64,000 nt of DNA from CAIVVT01 sp963823095 (GCA_963823095.1 CAWGKI010000049.1:682001-746000), one strand, 5' to 3'. Shown: positions 44,943-54,980, counted from the first letter of the stretch. Notes: a model not told the origin generated them from the sequence alone. Made by a program: numbers and translations.

Positions 44943-45225
44943 TGAACCCAGGATATCGGGAATTTACGTCGCGAGACGATCGGGTTCGACAGGTCGGCTT
45001 CGAGGGATGTCGAGGGCCGCGAACCTTCACGCCTTCTCGGAAGCGATTGAATAGGAGGTCACTGTCGAGAGTCAACGGCAACCCACGCTCGGCCGGTTGG
45101 ACCGCGTGATCATGAGTTCCGGCGAAGACGCGGATCGCGACTCGAATCATGCCGGTACGAGAATGCTGAAGATCGGGACTCTCCCGACTGACGCCGGCTC
45201 CCGGCCACGCCGAAGGGCGCACGGG

Positions 45226-46600
45226 CTAGAGCGCGTAGCTCACCGGGTCGAAAATGCCTGCGTGCTGCTCGATCATGGCCGCGATCAACTGGTCCTCGCC
45301 GGGCGCCGCGATAAGTTCAGCTTCGATCTTGTTCAGCCACTGGCTCTCTTTGGCCGATAGCGTCAGGCGTCCAATCGCGCATGCCATCGCGGAGAACGTG
45401 TACAGCTTCGAGGCCCGCGGCGATGGTCCTCCGATATGGCGTGCTCGCGCCGGTAATCGCCGCAGCGATGCGGATGGTCGAGGAGGGCGAGAGCACCGCT
45501 GCCTGGGGGCTCAGCCACTCGTCGGATTCGGTGAGCCAATCGCGCAGGACCAATTGCTGGCGCTTTGACGTCGCCACGTTCATCAGCCGGCAATCGTAAG
45601 TCAAGAGTTCCGCGAATGCTTCCGGAGCGTTGCCCGAAAGAAGACGGACATTCTGCACAGACTCATTGCTCCACAGGTCGCACATGGCAGAGGCGATGTT
45701 GCCGACCGGGGAGAAGTGGGCACAGGTCGCGGACTTGCCTTCCATCGAAATAGGGCAGCCCGTTATGGCCTTGAGGATCGGGCCCTCATAGGCGCAGTCC
45801 TTTGACGGTCCAACGGCGCCGTTTTCGAACGCGGCCAGGCTTCGAACCGCGCTCATGGCGCGCACCACCGCGGCGAGGACCTCCGGGAGCATGCGCTGAT
45901 GGGCGAGTTGCATGGCGGTGTTGCCGAAGGCACAGGCTGTGTCACCGCCTGGCACGACCCCGCCGTGCTGCGCACAGATGCCGCCGATCTCCGTCCACAG
46001 CCAGGCCATGTCGCGCGGCGCCAGAACTCCCAATGCAAAGAGGATGGACGGCATGTCGCCATACATCAGGCCGTAGTCGTGAACTTCTTTCCCGCCGATC
46101 GATTCGATGGACAGAATATCGGCCCCGGCATCCGCGCACTTTTCGAGCGACTCCCGCAAGCGCTGCCAGGGTTCTCCATGTCGTAGCGCCGGAGGCTTGC
46201 CCTTATCGCGGATATCGGTTGGCGTCACACGCAGGGCAGACTTCAGCCCATGTTTGTCGTACGCCGCCTTGAGTTTCCGATGCAGCAGGGCCGTGACCTC
46301 ACCGCCCCAATCGGGGGCCTCCGTCATGGCGGGCAGCAGTTCGAATTCAAGCACGATGCCCGGCGCCCGCAGGGCGACGGCGCGGGCCAATATGTTGGTC
46401 GCTAACTCCTCGTAGTGGGCGAGAACGGTCCGCCAGGAGTCCCCATCGATCGACATCGTGGGCAGAGTGAAGTTGACTTCGGGAAATACTTCGCCTGCTC
46501 CGATGGTGAGATCGAAACCGCAGTGGACGGGCTTCGGAGAGCGCCCAAACACGAGATCCGACGAATCGGGGATGGCCAACGATTCGAACTTTACAGCCAT
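45226..46600 (-). pseudogene. Methanol:corrinoid methyltransferase, MtaB-like, one C-terminal frameshift
   Basis: A homologue of MtaB, which moves the methyl group of methanol to a corrinoid protein. The ATG at 46600 has GAGGAG seven bases upstream. Zinc ligands are visible: Glu in ILSIESIGGKE, Cys in GGDTACAFGNTA and Cys in MEGKSATCAHFSPVGN. In the first frame the protein stops at 45317 after 427 aa with an unrelated tail. From about 45375 another frame reads RLTLSAKESQWLNKIEAEL and continues to TAG at 45228, giving about 457 aa, the normal length. So one indel breaks the gene. No MtaC corrinoid protein or MtaA is nearby; it is an orphan. Confidence 0.75.
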
Positions 46601-46826
46601 GACCAGCTCCTCGCCACGGATGATCGCGCCAGCATCACGGCCGAGGATACACAGCCGCGGTCCCCGTCTGCGCCGATTTCTTCGGCGCACTTTTTGGTCA
46701 CCGGCGATCCACCCGCCGATCCTGCGGATCTTGCCTGGGCGACCGATTTCGCGGGTGCTGGACGCAACCATCTTCCATCCCCACTGAACGCTCCTCCAAG
46801 ATGAAGGCGCCCCCAGCGTGGAGCCG

Positions 46827-47006
46827 TTACAGCTTACTCGCCGCGTCCCGGGGCCGTGTGGCCTTGACGCCCGTCACCACTGCAATCCCCGTCAGAATAA
46901 TTCCTCCGACGACGATCCAGTGACTGGGCACGTGCAGCAACACTGCGCCATACGTGAGCCCGCCAATGACGATCAAGTACCCAATTATATACAGTCCAAA
47001 TGACAC
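46827..47006 (-). CDS. Small two-helix membrane protein
   Basis: A 59-aa protein. The GTG start has GAGGAG exactly seven bases upstream. Two hydrophobic helices fill most of it, LYIIGYLIVIGGLTYGAVLL and WIVVGGIILTGIAVVTGV, followed by a short basic tail (KATRPRDAASKL). It ends 226 bases after the MtaB-like start and begins 28 bases after the PAP2 stop, all on the minus strand. The family is unknown; the clean ribosome-binding site and helix pattern make it a real gene. Confidence 0.7.
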   Translation of the reverse strand: MSFGLYIIGYLIVIGGLTYGAVLLHVPSHWIVVGGIILTGIAVVTGVKATRPRDAASKL

Positions 47007-47034
47007 GGATGATCTCCTCGCTTTGCTCGTTCTC

Positions 47035-48105
47035 TCAGGGATGCCAGGCCAACAAGAGGCCGTAGCTGCGATCGGCAGGCCGGAATTGCGGGATAACTTC
47101 GGGCGTCAGCAATGCCTTCGCCGGCGAATGGCCATCCTCCCGATGCCGCTCGGACACATACCTTCCGATAAACCAGCCCATAGCGCCTCCGGCGACTACG
47201 TCCGATGCGAAGTGTTGCCGGGCAGTGAAGCGGGACGCCCCAATCGCGGTCGCAAGGCCATACGCCAGGATCACGACCGCTTTCTTGTCGTGGTATTGAT
47301 GCGCGATCACGGATGCGAGAGCGAAGCTCTCGATGGTGTGGCCGGACGGGAATCCGTCGCTACCGTGGAGGAAGTGCCCGCCCCCGTCTTCTTCCAAGGG
47401 CCGCTGCCGCCCAGTTGCGGTCTTGAGGATCTCGGACACGATCAAACAGTCCACCAGAGCTTCGGATCCAAGGAATCCAGTCTCGCGCAACTTCGACTGC
47501 CCACTGAGCAATCCGCCCAGATAGAGCCCGCCGGCGATGGGCACCAGCGAGTACACCGCACCCAGTTGCGAGACGTGGTTGCTGACTGCCAACTGGTCTT
47601 TCGTATTCGGGAGTTGTTGTGCACTTCGCCGGTCCGTGGCGAGCAGGGCTCCGGTCGCGGCGCCGAAGATCAGCCACCATTTCGCGTTCTGGCGCGTCAT
47701 CCGGAAAGGACTCGTCCAGATCTGCTTCTGGTCGTGAGCGATGTCTTTCACGAAACTCTTGACAGACTCCAGAGGCGGCGCCGGATTGTCTGAATAGGGT
47801 GCTGGATCGGCGGTATCCCGCTTCTGTTGAGCGAACGCCACCGGGACAGCCAAGAGCGCGAGCGCCAGCAGCCACCAACTGACCCGAGATGAAGAAGGAT
47901 TCGACTTGCCGGTCGCCCTGGCAATCGGCTCATCAATTGCGCGAGCCACATTGTTGGTCGGCGCGGCCGGCCCAATTCTTATCGGGTCCAGGCGATTGAA
48001 TCCCTCCCGCAGCCTGGCGCCATTGCTCGCATGGGTTTTGGTGGTAGTGCGGACGCGGCTGTCCAAATCCAAAACGAGAACATCGCTTCTGAGGTCTTGC
48101 GGCAT
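47035..48105 (-). CDS. PAP2-family phosphatase, membrane-associated
   Basis: A 356-aa protein of the PAP2/acid phosphatase superfamily, which removes phosphate from lipid phosphates and related compounds. All three motifs are present: KTATGRQRP (motif 1), PSGHT (motif 2) and SRFTARQHFASD (motif 3). The first 95 residues are low-homology with a hydrophobic segment (WWLLALALLAVPVAFA) that may be a signal anchor, so the true start could be internal. It precedes the two-helix small protein on the same strand and follows the exported 206-aa protein. Confidence 0.88.
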   Translation of the reverse strand: MPQDLRSDVLVLDLDSRVRTTTKTHASNGARLREGFNRLDPIRIGPAAPTNNVARAIDEPIARATGKSNPSSSRVSWWLLALALLAVPVAFAQQKRDTADPAPYSDNPAPPLESVKSFVKDIAHDQKQIWTSPFRMTRQNAKWWLIFGAATGALLATDRRSAQQLPNTKDQLAVSNHVSQLGAVYSLVPIAGGLYLGGLLSGQSKLRETGFLGSEALVDCLIVSEILKTATGRQRPLEEDGGGHFLHGSDGFPSGHTIESFALASVIAHQYHDKKAVVILAYGLATAIGASRFTARQHFASDVVAGGAMGWFIGRYVSERHREDGHSPAKALLTPEVIPQFRPADRSYGLLLAWHP

Positions 48106-48149
48106 GTTTGCGTAATGCCTTTCAATCGGGCGAGATCGATCCTGAGCCG

Positions 48150-48770
48150 TCAGCTTCTGCGCCTCAGCTTGTTCTTGATGTCAGGCCAGAATTCCACTCC
48201 CAGGTTGCTGAAGAAACCCAGGCCAAGGGTCACAGAACCCTCAATCATCCCGAGACGCACGGTATTCAGCCTGTCGGGGTACCACTGGTTCGAGAGAAAC
48301 GCAGCGCCGTACGCGCTCCCTATGCGCCAGGTGGAAATCGTCTCGCCACCCCGATCGGTGCGCGTGAGCAGAGTTCCGCGGAGCGCATGTCCCGACCTGC
48401 GCCAAAAGCCCGTTTCGAGCGATCGAAAGTATCGCGGGTCCTGATGCAGCGTCGAATCTAAACCGAAAGCCAGAGCGCTGTGGATCCCAGACCAGGCCAA
48501 CGTGGAAGCGAATCGTTTGCCGTAGGCGCCGGCGCCCTGGCCCCACTCTTTGGGTGCATCCGCCTGCTGCATGCCGCCGGCATACACAGCGATCCCCAGA
48601 ATTGCCGCCGGCGAATACGTGCTTTCGGCATGCAAGCGCAATTTGTCGGTCACATCCAGCGAATCGGGATTCTGCCCAAACGCCGTTACCGGAATTGCAG
48701 CCATCGCGGCGAGGACGATGGCGACCTGAACTTCACGGTATTTCCGACCCGGCCATTGATTGTCATTCAC
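48150..48770 (-). CDS. Exported beta-barrel-like protein of unknown function
   Basis: A 206-aa protein. The GTG start has GGAG five bases upstream. A signal-like segment (VAIVLAAMAAIPVTAFG) is followed by RLHAESTYSPAAILGIAVYAGG, then DSTLHQDPRYFRSLETGFW and GTLLTRTDRGGETISTWRIG. This composition, with alternating Gly and aromatic residues, suits an outer-membrane protein. It is 44 bases upstream of the PAP2 gene, and similar proteins are often next to PAP2 genes in Acidobacteria. No known function. Confidence 0.65.
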   Translation of the reverse strand: MNDNQWPGRKYREVQVAIVLAAMAAIPVTAFGQNPDSLDVTDKLRLHAESTYSPAAILGIAVYAGGMQQADAPKEWGQGAGAYGKRFASTLAWSGIHSALAFGLDSTLHQDPRYFRSLETGFWRRSGHALRGTLLTRTDRGGETISTWRIGSAYGAAFLSNQWYPDRLNTVRLGMIEGSVTLGLGFFSNLGVEFWPDIKNKLRRRS

Positions 48771-48872
48771 GAAAGCTCCATCTCAGCATTCATCACTACG
48801 ATGCTGGCCTCAGCAAGCGGGGCCGGACAGTATGACTGCCGGCCCCACCCTCCGAAGCCGAGGTTCCTCCGA

Positions 48873-50507
48873 TTACTTGGCGGCGATCGGCGTACCGATC
48901 TCCGTGCCAATGATTTCGCCGGAGATCACTAGTTCCACTCGCCGATTCTGCTGCCTGCCCTGCGCGGTGTCGTTAGACGCTACTGGCTGAGTTTTGCCAA
49001 AGCCCCTTGACGTGACCGAAGCCGGAGCCATACCCTGTGCCGTCAGGTAATCGCGTACCGACCCGCCGCGTTGTTCCGAAAGCTGCTGATTGTACTCGTC
49101 TCCACCGACGCTGTCGGTGTGGCCTTCCACATCCAGCCTGAGTCCAGGATGCCCGGAGACGATGCCTGCCACCTTGGCGAGCTTCTCGCGCGCTAGAGGA
49201 CGCAGCGTGAACTTCGCGGTGTCAAAGAGGACATCCGACATGTTCACGATCAAACCGCGCGCGGTATCCCGAGTCTGAAGAATGTCGTTGAACTGTTTCA
49301 GCAACTGGGTGCGCAGCTCTATCTTTTCCGCTTCCAATTGGGCTTTCTGCTTGGCTGCGTTGTCGAGTTCGGCCTGGCTCGCCGCTCGTTGCGCGTCGTT
49401 CGCCAGCTTCAAGCGATCCGCTTCGGCGGCGTTGGCAGCCGCGTTCGCGTCGCTCACGCGCTTCACACGATCGGCTTCCGCGCTGGCGGCTGCCGACTGC
49501 GCATCCTTCTCCCGTGTCAGGCGTTCGGAATTCGCTTGCGCTCTGATCCGCGCCTCTTCGGCTTCCCGTTTGGTGCGGTCGGCATCGGACTGTGCCGTGG
49601 CGCGTGCGCTCTCGGTGCGCGCTTCGCGATCGGCCGACTGCTGGCGTTCCGCGGTCAGGGCTTCCTCTTCCTGACGCTTCACTGCGATGATGCGGGCGTC
49701 CTCGGCGGTCTGCACCGCCGCCCGAGCCGTCATGGCTACGGGCTTTCGGCCGGCTTTGCGGGCCTCGTAGGCCTCCGCATCAGCGAGGCTCTTCTCCGCC
49801 TTGTGGAAGGTCTCGGTCGCATACCGGTCCGCGCCCATGGCTCGCGCAATTTGCACGGCGTTGCGAGCTTCGTAGATTTCCAGCGGCAGTTTCTTGTCGA
49901 CCTTCAGTGCAAGCGGGTTGGACAAGTGCTCGTACTGTCCGCGCTGCAGCAGTTCGTACTTTGCGTCGATCTCTTCGATCTTGCCCATCGTGTCCGGGCG
50001 TACTACGTTCTCCATCACAATCAGGTCGCTGGGCTGCGTTACCGCAAAATACGGCTCGGCCGTGACCACCAGCCCGAACACTTGCAGGTCGGTGGTTACG
50101 TCCAGCTTGCTCTTTGTGCCATTCAGCAGGATCTCGCCGAGATTGGTGGTGCGGCCTTCGGGAGTGATGGCCCACAACACATACGTGAGATACTCGGCGC
50201 CGTTCTTCGTCGCGGGCTGCAGGCCATCGAATTCAGCCTCGATCTCGATGCGGCCCTGCTTGCTCTCGACTTTGGCTTCGCCGCGAGCATTCGGCAAAAA
50301 CTCCGTACCCTTGAAGTCGATCTTCGTCGCACCGCTACGGTGGCGGTAGCTGACGGCTTTCGTCGTCCGCGCCGTGACGGTGATGCGATAAACGGGCGTG
50401 GATCCCGCGGCTGACTTGGCCGCATTATCATCCTGGTTCTGAGGCCCTTGGGCCGACAAAACCCCGCACACCATAAGGAATGCGCTGGCGTACTTGATTT
50501 TGATCAT
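48873..50507 (-). CDS. Exported OmpA-family protein with a long helical linker
   Basis: A 544-aa protein. A signal peptide (YASAFLMVCGVLSAQG) is followed by a beta-rich region to about residue 160. An Ala/Glu/Arg/Lys coiled coil of about 200 residues, rich in AEADR repeats, comes next. The C-terminal 130 residues are an OmpA peptidoglycan-binding domain, with LRLDVEGHTDSVGG, NQQLSEQRGGSVRDYL and GFGKTQPVASNDTAQGR. It probably anchors the envelope to peptidoglycan. An open frame on the opposite strand is a codon shadow. It is 35 bases downstream of the SYLF gene. Confidence 0.88.
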   Translation of the reverse strand: MIKIKYASAFLMVCGVLSAQGPQNQDDNAAKSAAGSTPVYRITVTARTTKAVSYRHRSGATKIDFKGTEFLPNARGEAKVESKQGRIEIEAEFDGLQPATKNGAEYLTYVLWAITPEGRTTNLGEILLNGTKSKLDVTTDLQVFGLVVTAEPYFAVTQPSDLIVMENVVRPDTMGKIEEIDAKYELLQRGQYEHLSNPLALKVDKKLPLEIYEARNAVQIARAMGADRYATETFHKAEKSLADAEAYEARKAGRKPVAMTARAAVQTAEDARIIAVKRQEEEALTAERQQSADREARTESARATAQSDADRTKREAEEARIRAQANSERLTREKDAQSAAASAEADRVKRVSDANAAANAAEADRLKLANDAQRAASQAELDNAAKQKAQLEAEKIELRTQLLKQFNDILQTRDTARGLIVNMSDVLFDTAKFTLRPLAREKLAKVAGIVSGHPGLRLDVEGHTDSVGGDEYNQQLSEQRGGSVRDYLTAQGMAPASVTSRGFGKTQPVASNDTAQGRQQNRRVELVISGEIIGTEIGTPIAAK

Positions 50508-50541
50508 GTTGCGTTTCTTCTTCGCCAGATCGGTGACTGGC

Positions 50542-51231
50542 TCAATTCGACGCAGTCTTGTTCTCGTGTGGCGAGTACTTGTTGAGCATTTCCATGAGTC
50601 TGGCGGCAGACCTGGGCGCGGCTCGTCCGTTGGTCACGATGTCCCGGTTCTCCAGCTTGCTGCCGTAGAGTGTCGCGTTGTCGTCCAGATCCTGCCGCAG
50701 CGTGGCGCCTTCCAGCGCGAGGCCGGCGAACAGGCCCTGGGACCGCGACCAGGAGAGAATCTCGGCGTGTAATTGAACGTCGGTTTGAGCGGTTGCCGTG
50801 CGTCCCACGGGACCGGCCGCGACCGAGCCTTCGGCGCCCAGAGTGAACTTACTGGATAGCAGTTTGTCCTCTCCCCCCGCATTCATTACGAGCATGATCA
50901 GGTCAGTCTCCGATCCACCGATTTGGAAGCCGACGCTGCCACCCTCAATGCGGACCGTACCAGGCGCTGACCAGCCTTTGCCGCTCTTGTTACGGCAGGA
51001 GAGGTATCCTTTGCCAAACTTGCCGCCGAGAATGAAGCCAGCGGTCTTGAGTCCTGGCACAATGACGATGCAATGGGCGTTTTCCAGCATCTCTTGCGGG
51101 ATGCCCTTGTCCGGCGTCGCCATGATCTCCGAGAAGACCGAGGCGGCTTCGCCCAAACGCTTTGCAGGCTCCCTGTCGACGGCCATCATGGACGTCGTGA
51201 GAGCCAGACCGAGCAAAATTACCGATTTCAT
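50542..51231 (-). CDS. Exported SYLF-domain (Ysc84-like) lipid-binding protein
   Basis: A 229-aa protein with a signal peptide (LLGLALTTSMMA). The SYLF core is clear: EMLENAHCIVIVPGLKTAGFILGGKFGKG, WSAPGTVRIEGGSVGFQIGGSETDLIMLVMN and KFTLGAEGSVAAGPVGR, followed by ILSWSRSQGLFAGLALEG. Related proteins bind phospholipids. Upstream AGAGGATC precedes the ATG. It is transcribed toward the OmpA gene, 35 bases away. Confidence 0.9.
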   Translation of the reverse strand: MKSVILLGLALTTSMMAVDREPAKRLGEAASVFSEIMATPDKGIPQEMLENAHCIVIVPGLKTAGFILGGKFGKGYLSCRNKSGKGWSAPGTVRIEGGSVGFQIGGSETDLIMLVMNAGGEDKLLSSKFTLGAEGSVAAGPVGRTATAQTDVQLHAEILSWSRSQGLFAGLALEGATLRQDLDDNATLYGSKLENRDIVTNGRAAPRSAARLMEMLNKYSPHENKTASN

Positions 51232-51586
51232 TTCTTTGATCCTCTTTTAGTCGAACGTGTTTGTTACTACTTCTTTGCTAGTGCACGGTAGACGCCATTG
51301 TTGGGCGCTTGGTGCGGATCAATGTCACGCCTGTGCAGGCAAAGGGGTTGTTGTAGAAGTTTGGCAGTGGCGCAAGGCTGTCAAGAGTGGTGAAAGAGTG
51401 AAGCGGCTGCAATACGTGCAGGCTTTGTCACGGAAGGTGCAGGAATTGCCGAACGGGACTTTGCCCCCTTTAATGGAAACACCGCCTTTGCGCCGGAACA
51501 GGCCGCTCCGGACCATGGGCCCGTTCCGGCACGCGGCGGTTCGGTTCTTAGCCTCGGATCCGGCTTATCGAATCCTCGTCTGAAAG
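51232..51586. other. Intergenic region with no recognised feature
   Basis: About 355 bases between two minus-strand genes. It should hold the SYLF promoter. No gene or strong hairpin was seen. Confidence 0.35.
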
Positions 51587-51970
51587 CTAGCGGCGGTCAT
51601 GATCGTCACCGTCGTGCTTACGATCGAAATCGCGATTATGGCCACGTTGGCGGTCCCATTGATGGTTGTGGTCGACTCGGCCGCGGCCGCCCTCCCAATA
51701 GCCTGCAAAGTACTGATGCCCATCATGACGCGGCTCCACCCAGCGTGCTCCTTCGTAGGCCGGACGAGTCCAGTATCCTTCGTGCCATCTGTAGTGGCGG
51801 CCATTTGGGTACCAATAGCCGTTGATCCACAAATAGTTGGGGCCTGGGCTCCGGGGATGATATCTCATCACCCGCATCGGTGGAGGCGCACCAATGCTAA
51901 CTCCTATGGAAACCTGGGAAAAGAGGGCGCCGGCCGCCAACAACATCAATGCCAATAGTTTTGTTTTCAC
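51587..51970 (-). CDS. Exported YXWGXW-repeat-like small protein
   Basis: A 127-aa protein. The GTG start has AAGGA eight bases upstream. A signal peptide ends near GALFSQ. The mature part is rich in Tyr, Trp and His: NYLWINGYWYPNGRHYRW, then EGYWTRPAYEGARWVEPRHDG and YFAGYWEGGRG, the pattern of YXWGXW repeat proteins. The tail is Asp/His/Arg-rich and may bind metal. It is probably periplasmic or surface-bound. Confidence 0.8.
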   Translation of the reverse strand: MKTKLLALMLLAAGALFSQVSIGVSIGAPPPMRVMRYHPRSPGPNYLWINGYWYPNGRHYRWHEGYWTRPAYEGARWVEPRHDGHQYFAGYWEGGRGRVDHNHQWDRQRGHNRDFDRKHDGDDHDRR

Positions 51971-52183
51971 AATTTGATTCCTTTTTATCGATCACAAGTC
52001 GTACCGAAGAAGTAATATGCACGTCACCAGCCAAGTCATGCACGGCGGGGAGTGTGTTCCGCTTGAAAGCGAGCCATTCGTACGGAGTCGCGCAGGCCGC
52101 AACTCGCAGGCTGCAACTCATGGGCTATTGCGATTTCGAGCGAAGCACCGAAGCGGCGCTGTAGCGCATTCCTCCGAATTGCC

Positions 52184-54481
52184 TCACTGGCGGCTTGAGG
52201 CCGCGACACTGAGATGCTGAACGCGAGGCGCGGTGGTCTGGACAAACCCCATCTCCGACAACGACATCAGGAAGGCCAAGGTGGATTCAGCCCCTTGGTT
52301 CTCGTTGCAGCGGTCCGGGTGCAATCCATCGCGGCATCCGCCGGTTTGCGGACAGTAAAGTTCAAGCCCCAGATCGTTCCAGCCGAGAAACCAATCAAAG
52401 GCACTCTGCGCCTGTTCATGCCACCATGGGTCCGCGGTGATGCGGTAGGCTGCCAGGCATGCGGAAATCGTACTCTGCGCCTCTATGGGCTGTTGGTCGA
52501 ATTCGGCGCGCGCGCCGTTGCGCCGATAGAACCCGTTGCTGCCAATGGGCCGCAACTGACCGCACTTCGAGGTCTGTACTTCCACTAGCCAGCGCAGAGA
52601 TCGAATCCCTCGCGAGGAAACACTGCTGTCTCCGGTGTCGTGCCCGGAAACGATCAAGGCATGCGCCAGCTTCGCGTTGTCGTAGCTCAGCCCCTCCTCG
52701 AACCACGTCCAGCCCGGTCCCGCAACCTTGTCGAAAAGCGTTGTCAATCGCCGAGTCAGCACATCGCGCACTTCCACGGCCAAAGGGTCACCGTGCAGCC
52801 GGCGCAGATACTCATGAATGCCGATCAGGGTGAATGCCCAAGCCCGCGGCGAACTGAATTCCATAACGGGCGGCAGTGCCTGGGCAAACCGGCGCTCAGC
52901 CATCATCCGTAAACTTCCATGTGGCGCGCGGCCCGCCGCGGTGCCCAGAGCCCAAACGGCGCGGCCGTGTGAATCTTCGGACCCATGTTCATCCAGCCAC
53001 TTGCCATCGCTGCCGAGAAAATTGTGAAACCGCCCGGTCCTGGGCTCGAAAGCATGGTTCACGAACGATGCGTACGTTGTGCTCAGCTCCCTCACGAGTT
53101 GCGGGCGATGCTCCAACTGGCCGAGAAACAACGTCAGAATGAGCGCGCGAGCATTGTCGTCCGTGCAGTAGCCTTCCGACAGATTTGGGGTGGTGAAATT
53201 CGCGTGCTGGAACATGCCGGTCGAATCGGTCATATGGCAGACATGATCCAGGTTCAGTTCCGGCGCTCCCGGCAAACTGGCTCCGAACTCCCATGGAGCA
53301 GCAGCCGAACCGATGGCTTTTGCCTGTTGAGTCACTGCCAATTCGAAGGAGCGCGAGTATAACCCAGCCACATTGCTCCACACCATTGCGCGGCCCGAGT
53401 TGTAAGCGTTCTCGCTCATTGCGTTCCGGCGCGTTTCGTCACGCAACAAGGCCTTGACCTCGCGGGCGATAGCCTTCGGATCCGCGAATGGGACGAGCAC
53501 GCCGCGTTGATCATCCAGCAACTCAGCAGCATGCCAATACGGTGTGGAGATTACGGCTTTGCCGGAGCCAAATGCGTACGCCAGCGTACCCGACGTAATC
53601 TGAGCCTCCTCCAGGTACGGCGTGATGTAAAGATCCGCCGCTCCGATGAACTCGGTCAGCTCCTTCAGCTCTACGAATTGGTTGAGGAAGATGACGTTGT
53701 CCTCGATTCCTTTCCTCTTCGCGATGGCCGCGAGACCGAGGCGGTAGGCGTCGCCGCGCGTGCGCAGCTCGTGAGGGTGGGTGGCGCCAAGCAGAATGTA
53801 AACGACGTCGGGAAACTCCTCAAGAATTTCGGGGAGTGCATTGAGTGCGTGCTCGATCCCTTTGTTCGGCGAGAGGAGCCCGAACGTCAGCAGGACTTTT
53901 CTCCCCGCCACTCCGAACTTGGCCTTATAGCGATCCGAGGGACTGAATTCAGTGTCTGGGATCCCGTGCGGGATGAGATCGATTTTGGCCGGAGGAACTT
54001 GATAGACCTGCCGCAGAATCGCGCGTCCCCGCTCCGTCATGACCACCAGTCGGCTGGAGTGCGCAATCAACCTCTGCATGACTCGATATTGGTCTGCATT
54101 TGGCTTGAGGAGAACAGTGTGGAGCGTCGTAACAACCGGCACCTTCAATTCGCGCAGCAGCGCAAGTAAGTGACTGCCGGCCGGCCCTCCGAAAATCCCA
54201 AACTCGTGCTGGAGCGAGACCACGTCCACGTTGCTGTTGTTCAGGAATTCAGCGGCTTGCCGGTAGGATTCGAGATCCTGCTCTTCAATCTCGAAACGCA
54301 CGGTGTCCGGATACCGGTACGACTCTCCGCCGTCATTGACCGGCACCACGAAGCAATGGCACGCGGGATTCCGGGCTGCGACAGCCCCCAGCAGGTCGGA
54401 TGTGAACGTCGCGATACCACACTTGCGTGGCAAGTAGTCGCCGAGGAACGCGATGGTTCGAACGCTTGAGTCTGTCTTCAC
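52184..54481 (-). CDS. GT4-type glycosyltransferase fused to an (alpha/alpha)6-like domain
   Basis: A 765-aa protein. Residues 1-390 are a GT-B glycosyltransferase: AFLGDYLPRKCGIATFTSDL at the start, HEFGIFGGPAG, then LLTFGLLSPNKGIEHAL and ITPYLEEAQITSGTLAYAFGSGKAVI, which carries the nucleotide-sugar binding E-x7-E type segment. Residues about 400-740 look like a six-hairpin glycosidase-like domain (FQHANFTTPNLSEGYCTDDNARAL, WTWFEEGLSYDNAKLAHALI, EAQSTISACLAAYR). Such fusions are found in several phyla, with a presumed polysaccharide or glycan substrate. Start by ATG. It is alone between unrelated genes. Confidence 0.83.
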   Translation of the reverse strand: MKTDSSVRTIAFLGDYLPRKCGIATFTSDLLGAVAARNPACHCFVVPVNDGGESYRYPDTVRFEIEEQDLESYRQAAEFLNNSNVDVVSLQHEFGIFGGPAGSHLLALLRELKVPVVTTLHTVLLKPNADQYRVMQRLIAHSSRLVVMTERGRAILRQVYQVPPAKIDLIPHGIPDTEFSPSDRYKAKFGVAGRKVLLTFGLLSPNKGIEHALNALPEILEEFPDVVYILLGATHPHELRTRGDAYRLGLAAIAKRKGIEDNVIFLNQFVELKELTEFIGAADLYITPYLEEAQITSGTLAYAFGSGKAVISTPYWHAAELLDDQRGVLVPFADPKAIAREVKALLRDETRRNAMSENAYNSGRAMVWSNVAGLYSRSFELAVTQQAKAIGSAAAPWEFGASLPGAPELNLDHVCHMTDSTGMFQHANFTTPNLSEGYCTDDNARALILTLFLGQLEHRPQLVRELSTTYASFVNHAFEPRTGRFHNFLGSDGKWLDEHGSEDSHGRAVWALGTAAGRAPHGSLRMMAERRFAQALPPVMEFSSPRAWAFTLIGIHEYLRRLHGDPLAVEVRDVLTRRLTTLFDKVAGPGWTWFEEGLSYDNAKLAHALIVSGHDTGDSSVSSRGIRSLRWLVEVQTSKCGQLRPIGSNGFYRRNGARAEFDQQPIEAQSTISACLAAYRITADPWWHEQAQSAFDWFLGWNDLGLELYCPQTGGCRDGLHPDRCNENQGAESTLAFLMSLSEMGFVQTTAPRVQHLSVAASSRQ

Positions 54482-54584
54482 GGTTGATGTCCACCTTGAA
54501 ACTTGGCTTGACCGTCGCTATCGCGCGCGGTTTGCTAAGCCATCGATCGTTGAAGGCCAGCGGCGGCTGGGAGAACGCGGGCAT

Positions 54585-54980
54585 TCATGCGTAGCTTTCA
54601 AGAGAATCGCCGACAAACTCCGCGCGCTCATGGCAGTTCCGATCGGCATCGTCCTGGCAGTTGATGCAACGTGACGCCCAGGGCACGGCTGCAAGGCGTT
54701 TTGGGCTTAGCGCCGATTCGCACTCAATGCAGGCTCCAAAGCTGCCGTCCTGAATGCGCCGCAAGGCGGCTCTCACGTCGCGCAGCAGTTTGGACTCAAG
54801 GTCCACGCTTCGAATCGCCAGATCGCGTTCCGACGCGCACTGAATCTCATCCATCTGGTCCGCGTTCTTCTCGATTGTTATGTCGTCTCGCCCTCGCAAT
54901 GCCCGAACCAATTCGGCCTGCTTTTGTTCAAGAATCTCCTGAAAGTTGCCCAGACTTGTATGTATCGATTTCGTGCCCAT
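54585..54980 (-). CDS. TraR/DksA-family zinc-finger protein
   Basis: A 131-aa protein. ATG at 54980 has AAGGA eight bases upstream; an ATG three codons earlier is too close to it. An N-terminal helix (FQEILEQKQAELVRAL) and a coiled-coil half precede the zinc finger CIECESALSPKRLAAVPWASRCINC, with both C-x-x-C pairs intact. DksA-like proteins enter the secondary channel of RNA polymerase and change its response to ppGpp or stress. The acidic coiled-coil tip (ADQMDEIQCASERD) is consistent with this but not diagnostic. Confidence 0.88.
   Translation of the reverse strand: MGTKSIHTSLGNFQEILEQKQAELVRALRGRDDITIEKNADQMDEIQCASERDLAIRSVDLESKLLRDVRAALRRIQDGSFGACIECESALSPKRLAAVPWASRCINCQDDADRNCHERAEFVGDSLESYA

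Noticed and set aside
49338..50414. 358-codon plus-strand open frame
   Set aside because: Opposite the OmpA protein coiled coil, whose Ala/Arg codons leave the other strand open.
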